Source: Burkholderia stagnalis
GTDB taxonomy: Bacteria; Pseudomonadota; Gammaproteobacteria; Burkholderiales; Burkholderiaceae
Length of the DNA: 64,000 bases
Direction of reading: 5' to 3'
Assembly: GCF_902830275.1 (NCBI RefSeq)
Contig: NZ_CADESW010000013.1
Location: 145,080-209,079, forward strand
Each line of letters begins with the position of its first letter. Position 1 is the first letter of the stretch. Below are positions 28,261-36,993 of the stretch, piece by piece. The translations under genes and the position numbers were made by a program. The notes under the pieces are model-generated. The model ran no database searches. It worked only from the letters and a program-made list of their open reading frames with translations, and was not told the origin of the DNA.

Positions 28261-29586
28261 ATGTCCCCTCCGCTGCGCCATATAGAAACTTCGCCCACGC
28301 TGCCGGCCGCGGCCGATGTCGTCGTGATCGGCGGCGGAATCATCGGCGTCTTTACTGCTTACTACCTGGCCCGGCGCGGGGTATCGGTCGCGCTGGTCGA
28401 GAAGGGGCGGATCGGGGCCGAGCAGTCGAGCCGCAACTGGGGCTGGTGCCGGCAACAGAACCGCGACGAGCGCGAATTGCCGATGGCGAGCAAGAGCATC
28501 GATCTGTGGGAACGATTCGCCGCCGAATCCGGCGAAGACACGGGTTTTCATCGCTGCGGGCTGCTGTATCTGAGCAATGACGAGGCCGAGCTGTCCCGCT
28601 GGGCCAAGTGGGGCGACTTCGCGAAAACCGCGGGCGTGACGACCTGCATGCTCGACAGCAAGCAAGCCGGCGAACGCGGGCGCGCCACCGGGCGGCCGTG
28701 GAAGGGCGGCGTGTTCTCGCCGAGCGACGGCACGGCCGACCCGGGGAAGGCCGCGCCGGCCGTGGCGGCTGCGCTCATGAAGCTCGGCGGCAGCGTCCAC
28801 CAGCACTGCGCGGCGCGCGGCATCGAGCTCGAGGGCGGCCGCGTCAGCGGCGTCGTCACGGAAGCCGGCGTGATCAGGACCAGGACCGTCGTGCTCGCCG
28901 GGGGCGCGTGGGCGTCGTCGTTCTGCCGCCAGCTCGACATCCGTTTTCCACAGGCGTCGATCCGCCAGTCGATCCTGAGCGTGTCGCCGGTCGAACAGCG
29001 CTTGCCGGATGCGCTGTACACCTCCGGCGTGTCCGTGACGCGCCGCAGCGATGGACGCTACGCACTGGCCATCAGCGGCCGCGCGCGCGTGGACGTGACG
29101 CCGCAGTTCCTGCGCTTCGCTCCGCAGTTCGTGCCGATGTTCGCGAAGCGCTGGCGCAACCTGCTGCCGGGCGGCCTCGAGGGCATGCGCGGCGGCCATG
29201 AAACGCTCAAGCGGTGGCGGCTCGATGCGCCGACCCCGATGGAGGCGGTGCGCATTCTGGATCCGAAGCCCGATATGCCGACCGTCACCGAAACGTACCG
29301 CCGTGCCGTCGAACTGCTGCCCGAGCTACGCGAAGCAACGATCACGCACGCATGGGCGGGGTTCGTCGACAGCACGCCGGACGGCGTCCCGGGTATCGGC
29401 GAAGTGCCGGGCGTGCCGGGATTGATCCTGGCGGCAGGTTTTTCCGGGCACGGTTTCGGCATTGGCCCGGGCGCCGGCCACTTGATCGCGGATCTCGTCA
29501 CGGGCGCGCAACCGATCGTGGACCCGATGCCGTATCGGCCGAGCCGGTTCGGCGATTCCGCGTGGGGCAAGGTTGCCGATTTCTAG
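28261..29586 (+). CDS. FAD-dependent oxidoreductase, DadA/glycine oxidase-like
   Basis: 441 residues. The N-terminal dinucleotide motif is VVVIGGGIIGVFTAYYLARRG near residue 20, then SSRNWGWCRQQ. Late motifs are AWAGFVDSTPDGVPGIGEV and AAGFSGHGFGIGPGAG. The family oxidatively deaminates D-amino acids, sarcosine or related imino acids. Head-to-tail with the bicupin and aldehyde dehydrogenase genes, it likely yields an aldehyde or keto acid for the latter. Confidence 0.9.
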   Translation: MSPPLRHIETSPTLPAAADVVVIGGGIIGVFTAYYLARRGVSVALVEKGRIGAEQSSRNWGWCRQQNRDERELPMASKSIDLWERFAAESGEDTGFHRCGLLYLSNDEAELSRWAKWGDFAKTAGVTTCMLDSKQAGERGRATGRPWKGGVFSPSDGTADPGKAAPAVAAALMKLGGSVHQHCAARGIELEGGRVSGVVTEAGVIRTRTVVLAGGAWASSFCRQLDIRFPQASIRQSILSVSPVEQRLPDALYTSGVSVTRRSDGRYALAISGRARVDVTPQFLRFAPQFVPMFAKRWRNLLPGGLEGMRGGHETLKRWRLDAPTPMEAVRILDPKPDMPTVTETYRRAVELLPELREATITHAWAGFVDSTPDGVPGIGEVPGVPGLILAAGFSGHGFGIGPGAGHLIADLVTGAQPIVDPMPYRPSRFGDSAWGKVADF

Positions 29587-29634
29587 TTTGAGGCCGTGTC
29601 GCGGCGCATGGCATCGACTCAAGGACACTCTGTA

Positions 29635-31104
29635 ATGAATTCACCCATCGATTCACCGGTTCGTCACTTGACGGAAGCCGGAAGGCTGAATCGTTTCTTC
29701 ATCGACGGCGACTGGGTTTTGCCCGATGGCGGGGACCGGTTCGCGGTCGTCTGTCCGTCCACTGAAGACACGCTGTGCGAGATCCCGCTCGGCAACGCGC
29801 GCGACGCCGATCGCGCGGTGCGGGCCGCGCGCCACGCTTTCGAGCGCTGGGCCGCGACCTCGCCGCAGCAGCGCGCCGCGCTGCTCGACCGCGTTCACGC
29901 GTTGATACTGGCGCGCGCCGAACGGTTCGCCATGGCGCTCGCGATGGAAATGGGCGCGCCGATCAACTACGCACGCAGTGCGCATGTGCCGCTCGCGGCG
30001 GAACATATCCGGGTCGCGCGCGACAATCTGGCCGGTTATCCGTTCCGGACCCGGCGCGGGACGACCGCGATCGTGCGTGAGCCGATCGGCGTCTGCGCGC
30101 TGATCACACCGTGGAACTGGCCGATCTATCAAATCACCGCGAAAGTCGGCCCGGCGCTCGCGGCAGGCTGCACGGTGGTGCTGAAACCCAGTGAGCTGTC
30201 GCCGCTCAGCGCGTTGCTGTTCGCGGAAGTGATCGCCGATGCGGGCGTGCCCGCGGGCGTGTTCAACCTGGTGAGCGGCAGCGGAACGGAAGTGGGCGCA
30301 TCGCTCGCGTCGCACCCGGAGGTCGACATGGTTTCGATCACCGGATCGACGCGCGCCGGCGTGCTGGTTGCGCAAGCGGCCGCGCCGACCGTCAAGCGCG
30401 TCGCGCAGGAGCTTGGCGGCAAGTCGCCGAACCTCGTATTGCCCGATGCGGACCTGCAGCGCGCCGTCGCGCCGGGCGTCGCCGCCGCGTTCCGGAACAT
30501 GGGCCAGTCGTGCAGCGCGCCGACCCGGTTGATCGTGCCGCGCAGCGTCCTGGGCCGCGTCGAGGAACTGGCCGTCGCGGCCATGGAGCGGATGGTGGTC
30601 GGCGATCCGTTCGCCGAGGCGACGACGCATGGCCCGCTGGCCAATCGCGCGCAGTTCGGCCGGGTCGCGCAGATGATCGACGCGGGCATCGACGAACGGG
30701 CGAAGCTGATCGCCGGCGGCCCCGGGCGGCCGGCGGGATTCGACCGGGGCTTTTATGCGCGGCCGACCGTCTTTTCCGACGTCCGCACCGACATGGCGAT
30801 CGCGCAGCAGGAGATCTTTGGCCCGGTCCTCGCGATCCTTCCGTACGACACCGTCGACGAAGCTGTCGCCATCGCGAACGACACGGTCTACGGGCTTGGC
30901 GCCCATGTGCAGGGCGCCGACAAGGAACGCGTGCGCGCGGTGGCCGCGCGCATCCGGTCGGGGCAGGTGCACCTGAACTACCCGGCATGGGACCCTCAGG
31001 CTCCGTTCGGCGGGTACAAGCAGTCGGGCAACGGCCGCGAGTACGGGATCGAAGGGATGGAAGAGTACACGGAGGTCAAGTCGATCCTGGGCTTCTACGA
31101 CTGA
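29635..31104 (+). CDS. NAD-dependent aldehyde dehydrogenase
   Basis: 489 residues from the ATG at 29635 with AAGGA upstream. Complete ALDH motifs: ITPWNWPIYQITAKV, ITGSTRAGVLV, QELGGKSPN and the nucleophile in NMGQSCSAPTR. It is close to broad-range and betaine-aldehyde-type dehydrogenases. It probably oxidises the aldehyde formed by one of the two upstream FAD oxidases. Confidence 0.92.
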   Translation: MNSPIDSPVRHLTEAGRLNRFFIDGDWVLPDGGDRFAVVCPSTEDTLCEIPLGNARDADRAVRAARHAFERWAATSPQQRAALLDRVHALILARAERFAMALAMEMGAPINYARSAHVPLAAEHIRVARDNLAGYPFRTRRGTTAIVREPIGVCALITPWNWPIYQITAKVGPALAAGCTVVLKPSELSPLSALLFAEVIADAGVPAGVFNLVSGSGTEVGASLASHPEVDMVSITGSTRAGVLVAQAAAPTVKRVAQELGGKSPNLVLPDADLQRAVAPGVAAAFRNMGQSCSAPTRLIVPRSVLGRVEELAVAAMERMVVGDPFAEATTHGPLANRAQFGRVAQMIDAGIDERAKLIAGGPGRPAGFDRGFYARPTVFSDVRTDMAIAQQEIFGPVLAILPYDTVDEAVAIANDTVYGLGAHVQGADKERVRAVAARIRSGQVHLNYPAWDPQAPFGGYKQSGNGREYGIEGMEEYTEVKSILGFYD

Positions 31105-31163
31105 AGCAGCCGCTGCGTGCGAACGCGGCGCAGTACAGAATGGAAGCTGTCTAATTTTCGAAG

Positions 31164-32372
31164 GTGCCGGCATTGGAAAACCCTGACCTCCCCGAGACGT
31201 CCCTGAAAGCACATCACGCACACTGGACGGCCTTGCGCCGCGATCTGCATGCGCATCCCGAGCTGCGATTCGAGGAACACCGGACGGCCGACGTCGTTGC
31301 CCGCGAGCTTGAAGATCTCGGCTATACGGTGTTGCGCGGGCTGGGCGGCACGGGCGTCGTCGCGAGCCTGCCCGGTGCGGACCCGAGCCGCGGCATCGTG
31401 CTCCGTGCCGATCTGGATGCGTTGCCGATCCAGGAAGTCAATGACTTCGCACACGCATCGGGCGCGCAAGGGGTCATGCATGCGTGCGGGCATGACGGGC
31501 ATACCGTCATGCTGCTCGGGGCCGCGCGCATCATGAAGGCGCTGCCGCAGCTGCCGGGCACGGTTCATTTCGTGTTTCAGCCCGGAGAAGAGGGCGGTGC
31601 GGGCGCGCGGAAGATGATCGACGACGGGCTGTTCGAGCAATGCCCGACGGAAGCGGTATTCGGCATGCACAACTGGCCCGGTTTGCCGGCCGGGCATTTC
31701 GGGTTGCGCACGGGGCCGATCATGGCCGCGGGCGCCCGGTTCAGGATCACGGTAGCCGGCAAAGGCGCGCATGCGGCGCAGCCGCATCTGGGCGTCGATC
31801 CCGTCCCGCTCGCATGTTCGATGGTGCTGCAGTGTCAGACCATCGCTGCGCGGCACAAGGATCCCGTGGATCCCGCTGTCATTTCCGTCTGCATGTTCCA
31901 TGCGGGAACGACGGACAACGTCATTCCGGACAGCGCCGAGCTGCGCGGGACGATACGCACGCTGTCGTCTGCATTGCAGCAACAACTGCAGCGCGACGTC
32001 CGGCTCATGTGCGAGGGGCTGGCCCGCGCACATGGCGCGCAAGCCGACGTCGAATTTTTTCAGTACTACCCGGCGACGGTCAACACGCCGGCCGAGACCG
32101 CGCTCTGCGAAGCGGTGATTCGCGAGACGTTCGGCGACGAACGCCTTTACCCCGACGTGCCGCCGAACATGACGTCCGAAGACTTCGGCTTCATGCTGGA
32201 GGAGCGCCCCGGCGCTTACGTGCTGATCGGCAATGCGCCGGCCGAAACGGGCGCGCCGGCGCTGCATCACCCGAAATACGATTTCAACGACGAGATCATT
32301 CCGGCCGGCGTCCGGTATTGGGTCGCCCTGGCACAGGGTTACTTCAGGCGTTCATCGGGAACGTGCGCCTGA
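31164..32372 (+). CDS. M20 family amidohydrolase (hippurate hydrolase-like)
   Basis: 402 residues from a GTG at 31164; a TTG at 31173 sits at better distance from AAGGTG. Zinc/manganese site motifs: RRDLHAHPELRFEE, MHACGHDGHTVMLLG, FQPGEEGGAGARKMI, VFGMHNWPG and late MTSEDFGFM. The dimerisation domain is inserted between residues about 185 and 300. It hydrolyses N-acyl amino acids such as hippurate or acetylated amines. It ends the importer/oxidase cluster, consistent with amino-acid conjugates as substrates. Confidence 0.9.
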   Translation: MPALENPDLPETSLKAHHAHWTALRRDLHAHPELRFEEHRTADVVARELEDLGYTVLRGLGGTGVVASLPGADPSRGIVLRADLDALPIQEVNDFAHASGAQGVMHACGHDGHTVMLLGAARIMKALPQLPGTVHFVFQPGEEGGAGARKMIDDGLFEQCPTEAVFGMHNWPGLPAGHFGLRTGPIMAAGARFRITVAGKGAHAAQPHLGVDPVPLACSMVLQCQTIAARHKDPVDPAVISVCMFHAGTTDNVIPDSAELRGTIRTLSSALQQQLQRDVRLMCEGLARAHGAQADVEFFQYYPATVNTPAETALCEAVIRETFGDERLYPDVPPNMTSEDFGFMLEERPGAYVLIGNAPAETGAPALHHPKYDFNDEIIPAGVRYWVALAQGYFRRSSGTCA

Positions 32373-32595
32373 CGCCGAACCGGTCGGCTGTCAGACGGCA
32401 TGGAATAGTCATGCTGCGCCGGGCCATGGGTGATATGGCATCGACGATGCCGAACGCGATCGCACCGGCGATCAGCGACTGGGTGCCCGCCGGGCGGTGC
32501 GGCTGCCGTGAAAAGCGCCGGCAGCATCGCCGTGCACCCGGGAGCGGTTGCGCATGGGCGTCGGTCCCGCATCGGCTGCCGATGCGGGAATCGGC
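32373..32595. other. 223-bp convergent intergenic region
   Basis: Lies between the M20 gene stop and the AroQ gene stop. No coding content or clear terminator was recognised. Confidence 0.4.
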
Positions 32596-33039
32596 CTAGT
32601 CCTCGCCGAGCGCCGACACTGCAGCCCTCAGCGCCAGCAGATAGCTTTGGACGCCGAAGCCGCAAATCTGCCCGCTGACGATCTCGGCCAGGACGGAGTG
32701 ATGCCGGAACGGCTCGCGTGCATGAATGTTGGACATGTGCAGTTCGACGATCGGGCACGTGAGGATGGCAAGGGCATCGCGAATGCCGTAGCTGTAATGC
32801 GTCCACGCCCCCGCGTTGATCAGCACCGCATCCTGACGTTCCTCGAAAGCGCGATGAATGCGCTCGCACATCGCTCCCTCGCTGTTCGTCTGGAACGATT
32901 CCACCTGTGCACCCAGTTCCGTCGCGAGCCCTTGCAGCCGCGCATCGATCTGCGCGAGCGTGATCGTCCCGTACTGTGCCGGATCGCGCTTGCCGAACAT
33001 GTTGTGATTGATGCCGTGCAGCATCAGGATCTTCTTCAT
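32596..33039 (-). CDS. aroQ: Type II 3-dehydroquinate dehydratase
   Basis: 147 residues from the ATG at 33039 with GGAG six bases upstream. Family motifs: LMLHGINHNMFGKRDP, TNSEGAMCERIH, NAGAWTHYSYGIRDAL and SNIHAREPFRHHS. The usual NHEG reads NSEG and NPGAYTH reads NAGAWTH, so this is a divergent, probably secondary copy. The reaction is 3-dehydroquinate to 3-dehydroshikimate. Together with the adjacent AroE it suggests quinate/shikimate-type metabolism instead of the housekeeping pathway. Confidence 0.88.
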   Translation of the reverse strand: MKKILMLHGINHNMFGKRDPAQYGTITLAQIDARLQGLATELGAQVESFQTNSEGAMCERIHRAFEERQDAVLINAGAWTHYSYGIRDALAILTCPIVELHMSNIHAREPFRHHSVLAEIVSGQICGFGVQSYLLALRAAVSALGED

Positions 33040-33058
33040 GTGGATCTCCATCGCGTGT

Positions 33059-33895
33059 TCAATCAAACGGCACGGCCAGCCGATCGATCACCGAACTGGT
33101 CCTGGGGCGTACGCCGCGCCACCACGCGAACGCTTCGGCCGCCTGCTCGACCAGCATGCCGACGCCATCCGCGATCCCGTGCACCCCGGCATTTTTCGCG
33201 AGCCGGAGAAACGGCGTCAGCCGCTTGCCGTATGCAAGTTCGTAGGCCGTGCCGGCCGGACTGAACACGCTCGGCGGGACCGGCGGCAGGTCGCCGGTCA
33301 GGCTGGCCGACGTCGCATTGACGACCAGGTCGAAACGCCCCATCCGCGCGAGGTCTGCGTAGCCGCTGGCAACGAGCGAACCGCGTCCGGCAACCTGCGC
33401 GGCGAGTGCGCGCGCCTTGTCGACGTCGCGATTCGCGATGACCAGTTCAGCCGGTCCGGCTTCGAGGAACGGCAAAAGCGCGCCGCGTGCCGCGCCGCCT
33501 GCACCGAGCACCAGTACACGCTTGCCGGCCATCGGCAGATGGAGGTTCGCTTCGATATCGCGAACCAGTCCGATGCCGTCGAAGTTGTCCGCCAGGATGC
33601 GGCCGCCGTCGAACTTGAGCGCGTTGGCCGCGCCCGCGAGCATCGCGCGCTCGCTGCGTTCGTCCGACATCGCGAACGCATCGAGCTTGAACGGCGCGGT
33701 AACGTTGATGCCCTTGCCGCCGCCCTCGAAAAACGCACGAACCGCGACAGCGAAAGCGCCTGCCGGCTCGACGGGCCCCTCGATCGCCGTATAGCTGATG
33801 TCCTGCCGCGTTTCTTGCGCGAAGAGACCGTGAATCAGCGGGGATTTCGTGTGTCCGATCGGATTGCCGATCACCGCGTATTGGTCGGTCATCAT
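33059..33895 (-). CDS. aroE: Shikimate/quinate dehydrogenase family protein
   Basis: 278 residues. N-terminal VIGNPIGHTKSPLIHGLFA, the GINVTAPFK substrate loop with catalytic Lys, NADP-binding VLVLGAGGAARGALLP and NATSASLTGDLPP. The start overlaps the CoA-transferase stop (ATGATGA). Family members interconvert shikimate and 3-dehydroshikimate, or quinate and dehydroquinate. Several substitutions suggest a paralogue rather than the biosynthetic enzyme. Confidence 0.9.
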   Translation of the reverse strand: MMTDQYAVIGNPIGHTKSPLIHGLFAQETRQDISYTAIEGPVEPAGAFAVAVRAFFEGGGKGINVTAPFKLDAFAMSDERSERAMLAGAANALKFDGGRILADNFDGIGLVRDIEANLHLPMAGKRVLVLGAGGAARGALLPFLEAGPAELVIANRDVDKARALAAQVAGRGSLVASGYADLARMGRFDLVVNATSASLTGDLPPVPPSVFSPAGTAYELAYGKRLTPFLRLAKNAGVHGIADGVGMLVEQAAEAFAWWRGVRPRTSSVIDRLAVPFD

Positions 33896-35112
33896 TGGCT
33901 CGCTTTTGAATAGAGGACGCCATCGGCCTGCATCGCGTCGATTTCGGCCGCATCGAACCCGAGGGAAAGAGCGATTTCCGCGTTGTGCTGCCCGAGATCG
34001 GGCGCGACGTCGCGAATCGTCGTATCGCAATCGGAAAACCGGAAGGGCAGGTTGGGCAGGCGCAGCGTCCCGTAGCGCGGATGCTGTTGCTCGACGACCA
34101 TGCCTCTGGCCTGGATCTGCGGATCGTTCAACACCTCGTCGATGCGCTGCACCTTCGCGCAGGGAACGTCGATGCCGTCCAGCAGATCCAGCACCGACGC
34201 GACGGAACGCGCGGCCACCCACGGCTCGACCACGGACAGGATCTCCGCGCGGTGCGCGTTGCGCCCGGTGCTGTCGTGAAACCGCGTGTCGGCGCCGAAG
34301 CTTGCCGGGCCGCCATGCGTCGCGATCAGCTCGGCAAAGCGCTTCCACGCGTCGTCGACTTGCGCGGCGATCACGAGATCGCCGTCCGCGGCGCGGAACA
34401 CGCCATAGAGCGTCGAGGTCGGCATGTCGTGCCCCGTCTGCTCGGGCAGCACGCCTTTCAGCGTGTAGCACTGCACCGCATATTCGTGCATCGATACCAG
34501 CGTGTCGTACAGCGCCATGTCGACGTGTTGCCCGCGGCCGCTCTTCACGCGCCCCAGCAGCGCGGCGTTGATGGCCGCGACCGCATGAATGCCGGTGTAC
34601 ATGTCGCCGAGCGAGATGCGCAGCAACGGCGGCCGCTCGCCCGGCGTGCCGACCATCTGCATGATTCCGCTCTTGGCTTCCGCGATCAGCCCGAAGCCTG
34701 CGCGATGCGCATCGGGACCGGTATGCCCGTACGCCGAAATCGAACAGTAGACGAGGCCCGGATTGCGCGCCGACAGTTCGGCATAGCCGAGCCCGAGCTT
34801 GTCCAGCGCGCCCGGCCGATAGTTCTCGATGAACACGTCGGCCGAGTCGCACAGGCGCTGCATGAACGCCTTGCCGCGCGCGTCCTTCATGTTGACGCTC
34901 ACGCCGCGCTTGCCCATGTTGAGCTGCAGGAAGTAGCCGCTTTGCTGGTCGTCGAGCACGGTCGCGTGCTGGCGTCCGGCGTCGCCCGAGCCGGGCCGCT
35001 CGACCTTGATGACTTCGGCGCCGAGCGCCGCGAGACAGCGCCCGACATACGGACCGGCAAGGAAGTGGCTGTAGTCGACGACGCGAATGCCTTCGAGTGG
35101 GCGGGCCTGCAT
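33892..35112 (-). CDS. CaiB/BaiF family CoA-transferase
   Basis: 406 residues from the ATG at 35112, preceded by GGAGG. Class III CoA-transferase motifs: RVVDYSHFLAGPYVGR, LGAEVIKVERPGSGD, YRPGALDKLGLGY, and the catalytic Asp in HVDMALYDTLVS. It transfers CoA between an acid and an acyl-CoA. Its start overlaps the MaoC stop by one base. The pairing with a MaoC hydratase suggests activation then hydration of an unsaturated or branched acid. Confidence 0.93.
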   Translation of the reverse strand: MQARPLEGIRVVDYSHFLAGPYVGRCLAALGAEVIKVERPGSGDAGRQHATVLDDQQSGYFLQLNMGKRGVSVNMKDARGKAFMQRLCDSADVFIENYRPGALDKLGLGYAELSARNPGLVYCSISAYGHTGPDAHRAGFGLIAEAKSGIMQMVGTPGERPPLLRISLGDMYTGIHAVAAINAALLGRVKSGRGQHVDMALYDTLVSMHEYAVQCYTLKGVLPEQTGHDMPTSTLYGVFRAADGDLVIAAQVDDAWKRFAELIATHGGPASFGADTRFHDSTGRNAHRAEILSVVEPWVAARSVASVLDLLDGIDVPCAKVQRIDEVLNDPQIQARGMVVEQQHPRYGTLRLPNLPFRFSDCDTTIRDVAPDLGQHNAEIALSLGFDAAEIDAMQADGVLYSKASQ

Positions 35113-35570
35113 TACAGTGCCTCCGGGCGGCGCGGCACCATCAGGCGATGCTCGCCATGTTGAACGACCTGACCGTCCTGATTGATCAGCTCCGACGGCA
35201 GCACCACGATGCCCCAGCCCGGTCGGCTCTTGCTGGCCCGCATCGAGCCGACGCGGAACTTCACGTGCAGCACGTCGCCGACCTTGATCGGCAGCAGGAA
35301 ATCCCACGTCCAGCCGAGCGACATGCCCGGCAGAAAGCGATAGTCGCTCTGCGTCTTCAGGCCGTCGGCGATGGACAAGCCGAACAGCCCGTGCGCGACG
35401 AGGCACCCGAAATGGCTCGCGTTCGCGTATTCCTCGTCCACGTGGACGGGCGTATGGTCGCCGGTGAGGTCGGCGTACGCGAGAATGCGCTCCTTGGTCA
35501 CGATGTAGCTCGGACTCGTGCACACGTCACCCTCGCGGGCGTCGTCCCAGTATTTTTCGACGATCGTCAT
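35112..35570 (-). CDS. MaoC-like (R)-hydratase/dehydratase
   Basis: 152 residues from the ATG at 35570. Hotdog fold with the hydratase dyad in YADLTGDHTPVHVDEEYA and FGCLVAHGLFGLSIADGL. Family members hydrate enoyl-CoA or mesaconyl-CoA-type substrates. It starts two bases after the VOC gene stop and overlaps the CoA-transferase start. Confidence 0.92.
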   Translation of the reverse strand: MTIVEKYWDDAREGDVCTSPSYIVTKERILAYADLTGDHTPVHVDEEYANASHFGCLVAHGLFGLSIADGLKTQSDYRFLPGMSLGWTWDFLLPIKVGDVLHVKFRVGSMRASKSRPGWGIVVLPSELINQDGQVVQHGEHRLMVPRRPEAL

Positions 35571-35572
35571 GG

Positions 35573-35965
35573 TCACGCCTCCGCGCGCGGGTTGATTGCC
35601 AGCGCCTGCGCGACGCAGGAAGCCGGCCGGGCCTGGATCAGTTCGACGGCAAGCCCGTCGGGCAGGCGAAGCCAGTTCCGCCCCTGCGGCATTTCCGTCA
35701 CGCCGAATCGTTGTGCCGCGGCGAGCGCGGCCTCCAGGTCTTCGCACATCACGCCGAGGTGGGCGAGGCGGCCTTCCGGGCCATCGTGTTCCGGCGCGTG
35801 GATGAACTGCAGGCCGCCGAGCGTCCAGTACTGCCGCGGCGCGTCGAGCGTGCCGTCCACTTCGCGCAGGGTCATGCCGAGCACTTCCTCGAAGAAACGG
35901 ATGTGCCAGCGGATGTCCTTCACCCAGATCGCAACGTGTTCGAGATAGGCTTTCGGGGCATTCAT
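35573..35965 (-). CDS. Single-domain VOC/glyoxalase family protein
   Basis: 130 residues. LEHVAIWVKDIRWHIRFFEE starts the fold; a likely metal pair is His in the first strand and Glu in LAVELIQAR. Related small VOC proteins include epimerases, lactoylglutathione lyases and dioxygenases. It overlaps the upstream reductase stop by four bases. Its step in the pathway is unknown. Confidence 0.85.
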   Translation of the reverse strand: MNAPKAYLEHVAIWVKDIRWHIRFFEEVLGMTLREVDGTLDAPRQYWTLGGLQFIHAPEHDGPEGRLAHLGVMCEDLEAALAAAQRFGVTEMPQGRNWLRLPDGLAVELIQARPASCVAQALAINPRAEA

Positions 35966-36912
35966 GCGGCGGCCTCCTGCCGTTGGCGATCGGCCATTGC
36001 GCGTTCCAGCCCCTTGATGCAGGCGACGAGCGTTGCATTCACCGGGGTCGGCACGCCGTAGCGCTGCCCCCAGCGCACGACCGAACCGTTGATGAAGTCG
36101 ATTTCGGTGATCGAGCCCTTTTCCAGGCTTTGCAGCATCGACGTCTTGAAGGCTGCGGGCAGCCCCTCGGCGGCGAGCGTCCATGCCTGTTCGGGATCGG
36201 TCATCGACAGCTTGACGCCGGCTGCCTGCGCGGCCGCGATCGCCTCGGCCACGGCCGCGAGCGACGTCGCCTTCAGCAGCGGTTCGTCGTAAAGCTGCCC
36301 GTAGGTGAGGCCGGTAAGGCCCGTCAGCGCGCCCGTCGCGACATTCACCAGCAGCTTGTCCCACATCGTGCCGACGATGTTGTCGCTGATCGTCGTGGCC
36401 AGGCCGGCGGCATCGAACGCGGCGGCGATCGCCTGTACGCGCGGCGTAATGCGGCCGTCGAGTTCGCCGATATAGGTGTACTTGCCGATCACGCCGGATT
36501 CGATATGGCCCGCGCCGCGCAGCACGCCGCCGACGTAGGTCTTGCCCGCGAGGACGCGCTCGCGGCCGACGACGTCGATCAGGATGTCCTCGTGTCCGAG
36601 GCCGTTCTGCAGCGACAGCACGGCGGTATCCGGCCCCACCAGCGATTGGGCGCCGCGGATGGCCGCATCGGTGTGGAACGACTTGACCAGCACCACCACC
36701 AGGTCGGCCACGCCGACGTCGGCAGCCCGAGTCGTCGCGTGGACGCGTACGTGGCGGGTGCCGCCGGCGTCGTCGACGCGCAGGCCGTCGCGGCTCATCG
36801 CATCGACGTGCGCGGGCGAGCGGTCGATCAGCCAGGTCTCATGGCCGCCTTGGGTGAGGGTGGCGCCGATCGCACAGCCCAATGCGCCAGCCCCCAGAAT
36901 CGCGATTTTCAA
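35962..36912 (-). CDS. 2-dehydropantoate 2-reductase family (ApbA/PanE)
   Basis: 316 residues from a TTG at 36912 with AAGGAG at good distance; an upstream ATG at 36939 lacks a site. NADP motif KIAILGAGALGCAIGATL at the very N-terminus; the catalytic Lys region reads GTMWDKLLVNVATGALTGL. Many catabolic operons use PanE-like enzymes to reduce other 2-keto acids, and pantothenate synthesis is not indicated by the neighbours. First gene of the six-gene operon. Confidence 0.88.
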   Translation of the reverse strand: MKIAILGAGALGCAIGATLTQGGHETWLIDRSPAHVDAMSRDGLRVDDAGGTRHVRVHATTRAADVGVADLVVVLVKSFHTDAAIRGAQSLVGPDTAVLSLQNGLGHEDILIDVVGRERVLAGKTYVGGVLRGAGHIESGVIGKYTYIGELDGRITPRVQAIAAAFDAAGLATTISDNIVGTMWDKLLVNVATGALTGLTGLTYGQLYDEPLLKATSLAAVAEAIAAAQAAGVKLSMTDPEQAWTLAAEGLPAAFKTSMLQSLEKGSITEIDFINGSVVRWGQRYGVPTPVNATLVACIKGLERAMADRQRQEAAA

Positions 36913-36959
36913 TGGCTTCTCCTTGACGTATGGCCTCACGATAGGAGTCGCCGTTCATG

Positions 36960-36984
36960 CCGACAATACAATGGATACAATGTC
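36960..36984. promoter_or_regulatory. Likely LysR operator in the divergent promoter
   Basis: The 81-bp gap between the PanE-like and LysR genes holds CGACA (36960-36964) and TGTCG (36980-36984) as outer arms of an AT-rich core with two tandem ATACAATG-like units. This spacing and location fit LysR recognition-site geometry and would control both directions. Confidence 0.45.
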
Positions 36985-36993
36985 GTCATTGCG